5,204 nucleotides of DNA, taken from assembly GCA_951800935.1 (NCBI GenBank), contig CATOLW010000101.1, forward strand, positions 1-5,204, written 5' to 3'. Origin of the DNA: an uncultured Clostridium sp. GTDB lineage: Bacteria > Bacillota_A > Clostridia > TANB77 > CAG-508. Made by a program: the position numbers and the translations under genes. Under the pieces are notes generated by a model that saw only the letters and a list, made by a program, of their open reading frames with translations, was not told the origin of the DNA and did no database searches. This document shows positions 1 through 5,204 of the stretch, piece by piece (position 1 is the first letter of the stretch; each line of letters opens with the position of its first letter).

Positions 1-50
1 GTCCCGTATGCGACAAAAATGTCTAAAAGGAAACGTCCCCAATACGACAC
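1..50. repeat. GC-richer direct/inverted repeat block abutting the ftsZ stop, cut by the left edge
   Basis: Positions 1-15 and 35-49 form a diverged 15-bp direct repeat, GTCCC-N5-CGACA, with a 34-bp period and 12 of 15 bases equal. The ends also pair as an imperfect inverted repeat (GTCCCGTAT at 1-9 with ATACGACAC at 42-50, 7 of 9 positions complementary). They enclose GACA-AAAA-TGTC (12-23) and a weak GGAA-ACGT-CCCC hairpin (29-40). G+C is 23 of 50 bases, clearly above the AT-rich surroundings. On the minus strand the block begins at the base after the ftsZ TAA. It resembles short palindromic elements that accumulate in Clostridia near IS200/Y1-type transposases, but that likeness is from memory and no transposase is in view. 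It lacks a terminal U-run, so it is not a typical terminator. Confidence 0.45.
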
Positions 51-1175
51 TTACATATTTTTATTTTTGTTTTTTCTTAGAAATGCTGGTATGTCTAAGT
101 CATTTTGTGAAGAATTTGTTTCTGTGTTTGCTGGTATAGAATTAATTTTCTTTTCCCAAGTTTTTGATACGATATTGTCTACTCCTATACTTGAAATTGG
201 TGTGTTTTTTTCAAATCCTGTTGCAATAACTGTTATTTGTATTTCATCTGCCATACTTGAATCTGTTACTGTTCCAAAAATAATATTTGCTTCTGGATCA
301 ACACTACGTTGAACTAATTCTGCTGCTGTGTTTACTTCATGTAATCCTAAGTCTTCTCCTCCTGTAATATTTATGATGACACCTTTCGCTCCTTCAATTG
401 ATGTTTCTAATAATGGACTTTGAATGGCTTCTTTTGCTGCATCTTCTGCTCTATTTTCTCCTCCTGCACTTCCCACTCCCATGTGTGCCATTCCTTGATT
501 TAACATGATTGTTTTAACATCAGCAAAATCTAAGTTTACAAGTCCTGGTATTGCAATTAAGTCAGAGATTCCTTGTACACCTTGTCTTAAAATATCGTCT
601 GCCATTTTAAAAGCTTCTATAATTGATGTTTTTCTATCAATAATTTGTAATAGTTTGTCATTTGGTATTACAACTAGTGTATCTACTTTTCCTTTTAAAC
701 TTTCAATTCCTCTTTCTGCTTGTGAAAGTCTTTTCTTTCCTTCAAAAGTGAATGGTTTGGTAACAACTCCTATTGTTAAAATGCCCATTTCTTTTGCTGT
801 TGAAGCTACAATTGGTGCAGCTCCTGTACCTGTTCCTCCACCCATTCCGGCAGTAACAAATACCATGTCTGCTCCTCTTAATACCTCTGCTATTTCAGAT
901 TTGCTTTCTTCTGCTGATTGTGCACCGATATCAGGATTTGCTCCTGCACCTAATCCTCTTGTTATTTTTTCTCCTATTTGTATTTTGGTATTGGCTCTTG
1001 ATGTTTGTAATGCTTGTCTATCTGTATTAACAGCAATAAAATCAACACCTTTGATTCCAATATCAATCATTCGATTAACAGCATTGTTTCCAGCGCCTCC
1101 AACACCGATAACTTTAATGGTAGCTGTTCCGTCCATCATGGTAATATTATTACTTTCGTCATTGTAATCCATCAT
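51..1175 (-). CDS. ftsZ: Cell division protein FtsZ (tubulin-like GTPase), complete
   Basis: FtsZ is a cytoplasmic GTPase that polymerises at mid-cell into the Z ring and recruits the rest of the division machinery. The 374-residue product shows the nucleotide-binding loop GVGGAGNN (24-31), the tubulin signature GGGTGTG (112-118), the PND turn (171-173) and the T7 loop NLDFADV (214-220), whose Asp residues complete the GTPase site of the next subunit. A short variable linker (about 322-358) leads to the conserved C-terminal peptide DIPAFLR (361-367), which binds FtsA and other partners, and then a Lys/Asn-rich tail. Length is normal for the family. Two adjacent ATGs are possible; the first (1175) is chosen because GGGAGG lies 9 nt upstream. 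It is the last gene of the division group, 129 nt after ftsA. No terminator follows the TAA; the repeat-like block at 1-50 begins immediately after it. Identification is certain. Confidence 0.99.
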   Translation of the reverse strand: MMDYNDESNNITMMDGTATIKVIGVGGAGNNAVNRMIDIGIKGVDFIAVNTDRQALQTSRANTKIQIGEKITRGLGAGANPDIGAQSAEESKSEIAEVLRGADMVFVTAGMGGGTGTGAAPIVASTAKEMGILTIGVVTKPFTFEGKKRLSQAERGIESLKGKVDTLVVIPNDKLLQIIDRKTSIIEAFKMADDILRQGVQGISDLIAIPGLVNLDFADVKTIMLNQGMAHMGVGSAGGENRAEDAAKEAIQSPLLETSIEGAKGVIINITGGEDLGLHEVNTAAELVQRSVDPEANIIFGTVTDSSMADEIQITVIATGFEKNTPISSIGVDNIVSKTWEKKINSIPANTETNSSQNDLDIPAFLRKNKNKNM

Positions 1176-1184
1176 TTAGTTTTT

Positions 1185-1190
1185 CCTCCC
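1185..1190 (-). promoter_or_regulatory. Strong ribosome binding site of ftsZ
   Basis: On the minus strand GGGAGG stands 9 nt before the ATG at 1175. It favours this ATG over the adjacent in-frame ATG at 1172, which would have 12-nt spacing. The match to the 16S anti-Shine-Dalgarno sequence is as strong as that of ftsA, but here it is paired with an ATG rather than a TTG start. Confidence 0.8.
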
Positions 1191-1218
1191 TTATTTTTTT
1201 ATATCTCTATCTATCAGT

Positions 1219-1249
1219 ATACAAAACATTGTTTAAGGTTGTTTTGTAT
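1219..1249 (-). promoter_or_regulatory. Perfect 10-bp inverted repeat in the ftsZ leader (putative operator or hairpin)
   Basis: ATACAAAACA (1219-1228) and its exact reverse complement TGTTTTGTAT (1240-1249) flank an 11-nt spacer in the ftsA-ftsZ gap. The arm centres are 21 bp apart, about two helical turns, which would suit a dimeric DNA-binding protein. Each stem has only two G:C pairs and no U-run follows on the minus strand, so a rho-independent terminator is unlikely. A 7-bp direct repeat TATCAGT (1212-1218 and 1247-1253) abuts one arm and overlaps the other. The element ends about 28 nt upstream of the ftsZ ribosome binding site. The symmetry is read directly from the sequence; any regulatory role is inferred and no binding protein is recognised. 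Confidence 0.5.
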
Positions 1250-1269
1250 CAGTTATCCGCAACTTTTTT

Positions 1270-1285
1270 GGTTCGAACGGTTAAC
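1270..1285. other. Adjacent palindromes GTTCGAAC and GTTAAC in the ftsA-ftsZ gap
   Basis: On the plus strand an 8-bp palindrome GTTCGAAC (1271-1278) is followed, one base later, by the 6-bp palindrome GTTAAC (1280-1285). Read on the minus strand they form two related units, GTTAACC and GTTCGAACC. They lie about 20 nt downstream of the ftsA stop codon and are more G+C-rich than their surroundings. They could be part of a binding site, but no known operator matches, and short palindromes also arise by chance. Confidence 0.3.
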
Positions 1286-1304
1286 TTAAAATTAATAACA
1301 TTTT

Positions 1305-2534
1305 TTAAGAATAGAAAAATTCTTTTATTCTTTCCATTATGCTTCTGAAAACATTTTCATCACTTTGCGTATCAATACTGCTAGATACTGTTTTGGCAAA
1401 AGGCCTTGCTGCTATGTATCTTACCAAAGCATAACTGGTTCTATAGGATGGTTTGACTGTACTAACCGCTCTTCCTGTTGATATTTTGACAGGAATGTTT
1501 AAATTGATCTTTCCTGCTACATCACTTTTGTTTATATTGGTTATTCCTTGTCCTGTTAAAATAACATTGTTAATTCTGTGTTTTACACCATGGTTTGTTA
1601 TGTCTTTATTGATAATTGAAAATATTTCTTCAATTCTTGCTTCTATAATTTCAATTAGTTCAGAACTTTTTATGATTCTGTTTTTGTTGTTATCTTTTGA
1701 AGTGTTTAATATAATGTCATTATCATTATCTATAAAAGACTTCAATGCTAGTCCATACTGCCTTTTTAATTTGTCTGCTTCTTCTTCTGATATGTTTAAT
1801 ACTAATGCAATATCATTTGTTATGTTGTTTCCTCCTAGTGGAATGGAGTTTGTATATACAAAAGTAGAACCTTCAAAAATTCCTATATCAGTGTTTCCTG
1901 CTCCCATATCTAATAACATGACATTGTCGTGTAATTCATTCTTGTCTAAAATTAAATTTCTTTCTGCTAATGTAATTGGTACAATTCCGTCTATTTCTAA
2001 TCCTGCTTTTTTAAATACACTATTGAGTTGTCTTACATAATCTCTATCTGCTAAGATTACTTGTCCACTAATAGTAAAAGCTGAACTTAGGTTTCCCACT
2101 GGATCTGAAACAACAGTTCCATTTTCAAGTGTTATTTTATCTGGCACGATATCAATTAATGTTTTTCCATCTGGAATTTCTATATCTTTTACTTGCACAA
2201 GTGCACTTTGTACATCTCTTACTGAGATTCCAGCATATTTATCTTTGATTTCTTTGGTTATACTATTTTGTACAATTGTTATATATTTTCCTGGAATTGT
2301 TACATAGGCTGAGTTGATTTTTAAATTTGTTTCATCTTCGGCATCTTTTATGGTTTTTGCTATGCTTAAGCTAATATCGTCTTCGTTTATTATTTTACCC
2401 TTCTTTAGTCCATTACATTTATATGAGGTATTACATATGATTTCAATTTGTCCAAAGTTATTGACTTCCCCTACAACTGTGCAAACTTTGCTAGTTCCTA
2501 TGTCTATACCTACAATGATATCTCCTATTGCCAA
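1305..2534 (-). CDS. ftsA: Cell division protein FtsA (actin-like membrane tether for FtsZ), TTG start
   Basis: FtsA is an actin-fold ATP-binding protein that anchors FtsZ to the inner face of the membrane and links the Z ring to the later division proteins. The 409-residue product has the phosphate-1 loop DIGTSK (11-16), the FtsA-specific 1C region (about 85-165), the phosphate-2 loop LLDMGAGNTDI (207-217), the segment IPLGGNNITNDIA (231-243) and the adenosine-site segment VILTGQGITNI (324-334). It ends in an amphipathic helix (about 394-409: VFRSIMERIKEFF), the membrane-targeting sequence. The start codon is TTG: GGAGG lies 7 nt upstream, translation begins immediately before the conserved IIVGIDIG strand, and the nearest upstream ATG is out of frame. 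The gene sits behind its own predicted promoter and 129 nt before ftsZ. Two nucleotide-site glycines differ from the commonest forms (GAG instead of GGG; GQG instead of GGG), but the folds around them are intact. Confidence 0.98.
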   Translation of the reverse strand: MAIGDIIVGIDIGTSKVCTVVGEVNNFGQIEIICNTSYKCNGLKKGKIINEDDISLSIAKTIKDAEDETNLKINSAYVTIPGKYITIVQNSITKEIKDKYAGISVRDVQSALVQVKDIEIPDGKTLIDIVPDKITLENGTVVSDPVGNLSSAFTISGQVILADRDYVRQLNSVFKKAGLEIDGIVPITLAERNLILDKNELHDNVMLLDMGAGNTDIGIFEGSTFVYTNSIPLGGNNITNDIALVLNISEEEADKLKRQYGLALKSFIDNDNDIILNTSKDNNKNRIIKSSELIEIIEARIEEIFSIINKDITNHGVKHRINNVILTGQGITNINKSDVAGKINLNIPVKISTGRAVSTVKPSYRTSYALVRYIAARPFAKTVSSSIDTQSDENVFRSIMERIKEFFYS

Positions 2535-2541
2535 GTTAATT

Positions 2542-2546
2542 CCTCC
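2542..2546 (-). promoter_or_regulatory. Ribosome binding site that fixes the TTG start of ftsA
   Basis: GGAGG on the minus strand is followed by a 7-nt spacer and TTG. No in-frame ATG lies between this site and the conserved N-terminal strand of FtsA, so the site decides the unusual start codon. Confidence 0.8.
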
Positions 2547-2575
2547 ATTTTTAAGTTATAATTTTTCTATTAGTA

Positions 2576-2604
2576 TATATATTACATTTTTAGACAAATG
2601 TCAA
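2576..2604 (-). promoter_or_regulatory. Predicted sigma-A promoter for ftsA-ftsZ
   Basis: On the minus strand a perfect -35 hexamer TTGACA (2599-2604) is separated by exactly 17 nt from a -10 hexamer TATATA (2576-2581; consensus TATAAT). Transcription should start near 2569, giving a leader of about 35 nt before ftsA. The DNA just upstream is A/T-rich and could act as an UP element. From memory, B. subtilis also has promoters directly upstream of ftsAZ, so a promoter at this place is expected. The -35 box overlaps the small inverted repeat GACA-TT-TGTC (2594-2603), a possible operator. Confidence 0.75.
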
Positions 2605-2620
2605 TAGGGTTTGTTATATT

Positions 2621-2653
2621 TTTGTAATAAATTTGTAATAAATTTGTAATAAA
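2621..2653. repeat. Three perfect 11-bp tandem repeats upstream of the ftsA promoter
   Basis: The unit TTTGTAATAAA (plus strand) occurs three times without a mismatch at 2621-2631, 2632-2642 and 2643-2653. The array lies between the sbp stop codon (2655-2657) and the -35 box of the ftsA promoter. It places AAATTT blocks at 2629, 2640 and 2651, exactly 11 bp apart and so nearly in helical phase; phased A-tracts of this kind can bend DNA. The last block runs into the sbp stop codon. Slippage during replication may have produced the array, and copy number could vary between strains. Confidence 0.85.
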
Positions 2654-2654
2654 T

Positions 2655-3026
2655 TTATTGTTGCTTATTACTTCTTTCTTTTAATTCTTTAGACCATTTA
2701 TCCACATAATATCTTCTTATAATTCCTAAATTTGTAAACATTCTTCCTACAAATACGACAATGGCTGCTAAGTATATATCTACATTTAGCTTTTGTCCTA
2801 GAATCGTTAATAAAATAGATAATATAGCATTTCCAAAAAATCCTGTTATAAATATTTTTAAGTCAAAATTCTTTTTTATTACTGATGTAATTCCTCCGAA
2901 TACAGAATCTAGCGCTGCTATAATAGCAATTGCTAAGTAACTTGAATAAGTATAAGATATCATTGGTGCATTCATCCCTAAAATAGCACCTAATATACAA
3001 CCGATTATAATAGCAATAATTATCAT
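2655..3026 (-). CDS. sbp: Small basic protein Sbp, DUF1290 integral membrane protein
   Basis: This 123-residue membrane protein matches the DUF1290/Sbp family found next to ftsA in Bacillota and next to DUF881 genes in Actinobacteria; its biochemical role is unknown. Hydrophobic segments lie at about 2-19, 28-45, 57-78 and 83-98, followed by a basic, charged tail (104-123). Family hallmarks are YLAIAIIAALDSVFGG (30-45), GFFGNA (62-67) and the stretch from DIYLAA (83-88) to GRMFTNLGIIRR (94-105). The ATG is preceded by AAAGGA about 10 nt upstream, a moderate ribosome binding site. The gene starts 18 nt after the second DUF881 gene, so they are surely co-transcribed. It ends 120 nt before ftsA, and its stop codon touches the tandem repeats. 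Length is typical. Family assignment is firm; a division role is inferred only from gene order. Confidence 0.95.
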   Translation of the reverse strand: MIIIAIIIGCILGAILGMNAPMISYTYSSYLAIAIIAALDSVFGGITSVIKKNFDLKIFITGFFGNAILSILLTILGQKLNVDIYLAAIVVFVGRMFTNLGIIRRYYVDKWSKELKERSNKQQ

Positions 3027-3044
3027 TTTCTTTTTTCCTTTCTT

Positions 3045-3761
3045 CTATTCCATATATTTTGTCTTAATTTCATCATTATATTTTGTTATTTTTAGTCTGT
3101 TTACCTTGTTAATAGAAACATTATGGCCTAGCTTTTTTAGTTCATCGACATAGCCACCATTTCCTAATAAGGCTCCTTCTAAATAAGTTTGATTTCCAAT
3201 TGCTTTAATTACATAAGGTGCTAAAATTCTTTGGCCATTTACTTTAATAAAACTATTTGAAGTACTATTAATAGTAACGATATCTGACATATTAATAATT
3301 CTTTCTTCATTAATAGAAATTGCTTCTGCTCCTGCCAATTTCAGACTATTTACAATCACTAATAAATCACTAGCATTTAATTCTTGTATTTCTTCACTTT
3401 CTTTTTCTCTTAAAATAACTTCAATTCCTTCTCCTTCTGCATCATTTTTTCCTAATGTTATATTAACTTGTTGCAATTCAGTTTCTACTAGCTTTTCTGT
3501 TTCTTCATTCGATTCTTTTGTTTGTTTGTATTCTTCAATCATAGCAGTTGTTTCTTGATATTTTTCTTCTGTTTCTTCATATTTTGCTTTCCAATTAGCA
3601 AGTTCTGTTCGAAGTTCCGATTCCCTCATATTTTCAATTTCTGTGATATCAGTTTGCTTGACAATTTTAAATTGCATAAACATAACTAAAGCTAGGACAA
3701 AACATGCCATACAAATGGCAATTGCCATTGTGATTTTTCCTCGTTTTATATTATTTTTCAT
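3045..3761 (-). CDS. DUF881 (UPF0749) membrane protein, sbp-proximal paralog (YlxX position)
   Basis: This 238-residue protein has a short basic N-terminus, one membrane helix (about 11-32), a charged, Glu-rich coiled coil (about 43-103) and a C-terminal DUF881 domain (about 108-236) predicted to lie outside the membrane. Domain signatures are LLVIVNSLKLAGAEAISI (133-150), NEERI (151-155) and APYVIKAIG (181-189). Where the ftsQ-proximal paralog has TGPGVIVTL, this copy reads EGEGIEVIL (110-117), so the turn is altered. It starts 18 nt after that paralog with AGGAG 9 nt before ATG, and sbp follows 18 nt later. By order it corresponds to B. subtilis ylxX. Function is unknown; some early descriptions treat the family as division-associated because of this locus. 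Family assignment is firm, function is not. Confidence 0.93.
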   Translation of the reverse strand: MKNNIKRGKITMAIAICMACFVLALVMFMQFKIVKQTDITEIENMRESELRTELANWKAKYEETEEKYQETTAMIEEYKQTKESNEETEKLVETELQQVNITLGKNDAEGEGIEVILREKESEEIQELNASDLLVIVNSLKLAGAEAISINEERIINMSDIVTINSTSNSFIKVNGQRILAPYVIKAIGNQTYLEGALLGNGGYVDELKKLGHNVSINKVNRLKITKYNDEIKTKYME

Positions 3762-3779
3762 TTTGCTTATCTCCTATTC

Positions 3780-4499
3780 TTATTTTTTCGCATTTTGCAC
3801 ATATTTGTAAGTAATAACGCCTGTATATTTTGGTATACTAATATTATTTGACTTTTTTAGTTCTACACTAACACCTGCTTCTTTTAAAATTTCTAAATAT
3901 CCTTCTGGTCTGGATAAAGCAGCTAATTGTTCTGGTAATCCAATTGCTTTTATCACAAAGGGGGCTCCTACTTTTTCTCCATTGATATCAATAATATTTC
4001 CTCCACAAGAAATACCTGTTGTTGGTACAATTCTTTGATCATTAATCGCAATTGCTTCTGCTCCTGCATTTTTCAATTCATTAATGACACTTAAAATATC
4101 TGCATCATGAACAATTAAATTACTTGCATCTAATGTACTAGCATCCTTTTTCCCATCTTTTAAAGTAACAATAACACCTGGTCCTGTTACTTCTGTCATT
4201 CCAATTAATTTATTAGCTTGTTTGATTTCTTCTTCTTTTTGTTCTAAACTACTATTATTTTGTGTCGAGTTTTGTCTTTCTTTTTCTAATTCTTTTTCTG
4301 CTTTTTCTAGTTCTTTATATTTGTTGTCATATCTTTCTTTATATCTTAATACTTCTGCTCTTAATTCATCATTTTCTCCATTACTTTCGCCTGCAATGAA
4401 ATTAGAACCTGTTACGGTTTTAATCTGTATGCAAATTCCTAATGTTAGAGCAAAACACATAGCTCCTAAAACGATGCTTATAATTCTTTGGTTTTTCAT
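3780..4499 (-). CDS. DUF881 (UPF0749) membrane protein, ftsQ-proximal paralog (YlxW position)
   Basis: This 239-residue protein shares the layout of its downstream neighbour: a membrane helix at about 6-26, a Glu/Lys-rich coiled coil at about 43-98 and an extracytoplasmic DUF881 domain (about 103-235). Diagnostic stretches are TGPGVIVTLKDG (105-116), LIVHDADILSVINELKNAG (128-146), AEAIAINDQRI (147-157), SCGGNII (164-170) and GAPFVIKAIG (178-187). A single Cys (165) sits in the external domain. The ATG has a strong GAAAGGAG site 8 nt upstream, only 17 nt after the ftsQ stop, so it belongs to the same transcript. It corresponds by position to B. subtilis ylxW. The two paralogs share the core AGAEAI(A/S)IN(D/E)(Q/E)RI but differ widely in linker and coiled coil, pointing to an old duplication. 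Molecular function is unknown. Confidence 0.93.
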   Translation of the reverse strand: MKNQRIISIVLGAMCFALTLGICIQIKTVTGSNFIAGESNGENDELRAEVLRYKERYDNKYKELEKAEKELEKERQNSTQNNSSLEQKEEEIKQANKLIGMTEVTGPGVIVTLKDGKKDASTLDASNLIVHDADILSVINELKNAGAEAIAINDQRIVPTTGISCGGNIIDINGEKVGAPFVIKAIGLPEQLAALSRPEGYLEILKEAGVSVELKKSNNISIPKYTGVITYKYVQNAKK

Positions 4500-4516
4500 G
4501 ATGCTTTCTCCTTTCT

Positions 4517-5204
4517 TTATACATTTAGACTTTCTCTAAAATAAACTCTAAATTTGCTATTAAAATCTCCATTTGCAAAAATTTCTCCTGTTTTTCCTTT
4601 TTCTTCTTCTATAATAGCATTTACATATAACATTTTATTACTTAAATTGGTACTATCTCCTAAATATGCTTTTTTCTTTTCTTCTTCTAAATATATACTA
4701 TATTCATTTTTATCATGAATGTCAATACTAGTGACTTTTGTGTCTAGTTCATATTCTTTGGTTGCATTCATAATTTTTATGACATCTTCTAATTTTTCTA
4801 AATCTTCTTTGTTTAAACGATTTCCTGTCAGAATTTCTTCTTCTGGCGTATTAATTCCTTGCAAAATTAGTTTTTGTTTGCTTTCTTCTGCAATTTCTAA
4901 AATATATCCTTGTTTACTAATATATGCATATTTTCCTAAAAAATCGATGCTATAATTGTGTTCTCTTTCTTCTATTTCAATTTGTATGGTACTTGGAATT
5001 TTTCTATGAATTTTTACATTTTGGATGTATGCATTTTCTTTTATTTTACTTCCTACGCTGATTTTACTAAAACGAAAAATATTTTCTTCTGTTTTTAATT
5101 CTGATAAACTAATAATAGTTTCTGTGCTTACTTGTTGGTTGTTTGCTACTTGTATTTCTGTTATGTTAAAGATAGGAGAAATCATAGCAAATGCTATTCC
5201 ACCT
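4517..5204 (-). CDS. ftsQ: Cell division protein FtsQ/DivIB, 5'-partial (runs off the right edge)
   Basis: FtsQ/DivIB is a single-pass membrane protein of the divisome that, with FtsL and FtsB/DivIC, controls septal peptidoglycan synthesis on the outside of the membrane. The reading frame stays open to the window edge: before the ATG at 5185 it reads GGIAFA, the end of a hydrophobic membrane helix, and no ribosome binding site is properly spaced for that ATG (AGGTGG is about 13 nt away). The true start therefore lies outside, probably some 20-40 codons further. Numbering from the internal Met, a POTRA domain spans about 7-75 (NITEIQVANN at 7-16; AYIQNVKIHRKIPSTIQIEI at 52-71; ER at 73-74). 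The beta domain follows, with YAYISKQGYILE (86-97) and the end region FANGDFNSKFRVYF (203-216). The DUF881 gene follows after 17 nt. Confidence 0.93.
   Translation of the reverse strand, partial: GGIAFAMISPIFNITEIQVANNQQVSTETIISLSELKTEENIFRFSKISVGSKIKENAYIQNVKIHRKIPSTIQIEIEEREHNYSIDFLGKYAYISKQGYILEIAEESKQKLILQGINTPEEEILTGNRLNKEDLEKLEDVIKIMNATKEYELDTKVTSIDIHDKNEYSIYLEEEKKKAYLGDSTNLSNKMLYVNAIIEEEKGKTGEIFANGDFNSKFRVYFRESLNV

Noticed and set aside
505..1167. Plus-strand open frame of 220 codons opposite ftsZ
   Set aside because: It is the antisense shadow of a conserved gene, with low-complexity Ser/Pro/Ile-rich translation and no recognisable domain. The other plus-strand frames opposite ftsA, the DUF881 gene and ftsQ were dropped for the same reason.
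1213..1218. TATACT-like -10 hexamer (minus strand, near 1213-1220) as an ftsZ promoter
   Set aside because: The hexamer 17 nt upstream (AAACAA) is a poor -35 and there is no TGn extension, so a promoter cannot be supported.
1219..1249. Inverted repeat before ftsZ as a rho-independent terminator of ftsA
   Set aside because: The stem has two G:C pairs, the loop is 11 nt and no U-tract follows, so intrinsic termination is unlikely.
1267..1280. GGTTCGAAC as the T-arm of a tRNA
   Set aside because: No acceptor stem, anticodon arm or D-arm can be folded around it, and the T-stem does not pair.
2648..2659. AATAAATTTATT 12-bp palindrome at the sbp stop as a terminator
   Set aside because: The stem would be A:U only and no U-run follows on the minus strand; it is a by-product of the AT-rich tandem repeats.
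2698..2706. Perfect DnaA-box match TTATCCACA (plus strand)
   Set aside because: It is a single copy inside the sbp coding region (codons for Tyr-Val-Asp near residue 107) with no cluster or AT-rich unwinding region beside it; isolated 9-mers occur by chance. A one-mismatch copy, TTATCCGCA, at 1253-1261 is also isolated.
5183..5185. ATG at 5185 as the true start of ftsQ
   Set aside because: The frame is open upstream to the window edge and encodes the hydrophobic end of the expected membrane helix; no well-spaced ribosome binding site precedes this ATG.

Overview
The window holds the division end of a Bacillota dcw (division and cell wall) cluster. All genes lie on the minus strand and read from right to left: ftsQ/divIB (5' end cut by the window edge), two DUF881 (UPF0749) membrane proteins, sbp (DUF1290), ftsA and ftsZ. 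From memory, this is the order divIB-ylxW-ylxX-sbp-ftsA-ftsZ of Bacillus subtilis and many Clostridia. The strongly AT-rich DNA, the paired DUF881 genes with sbp, the AGGAG-type ribosome binding sites and the FtsZ tail (DIPAFLR followed by a Lys-rich end) suggest a low-GC Gram-positive, probably in Clostridia. The species cannot be named from this window.

Layout: ftsQ, both DUF881 genes and sbp are packed with gaps of 17, 18 and 18 nt and look like one transcript entering from beyond the right edge. A 120-nt gap then separates sbp from ftsA. It holds three perfect 11-bp tandem copies and a near-consensus sigma-A promoter (TTGACA, 17 nt, TATATA) aimed at ftsA, so ftsA-ftsZ can probably be transcribed apart from the upstream genes. 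A 129-nt gap between ftsA and ftsZ has no clear promoter or terminator, but it contains a perfect 10-bp inverted repeat (11-nt spacer) and two small palindromes. Directly after the ftsZ stop, positions 1-50 form a GC-richer block with a diverged 15-bp direct repeat and nested inverted repeats. It looks like an inserted repeat element and is cut by the left edge.

How the genes work together: FtsZ polymerises into the cytokinetic ring and FtsA tethers it to the membrane through a C-terminal amphipathic helix. FtsQ/DivIB acts outside the membrane in the complex that controls septal peptidoglycan synthesis. The DUF881 pair (one transmembrane helix, coiled coil and extracytoplasmic domain each) and Sbp (small multi-pass membrane protein) have no established function. 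Their fixed place between ftsQ and ftsA makes them candidates for an envelope module linked to division. No transposase, CRISPR array, tRNA or rRNA gene was seen. The coding content is ordinary; the most interesting signals are in the two long intergenic gaps and the left-edge repeat.
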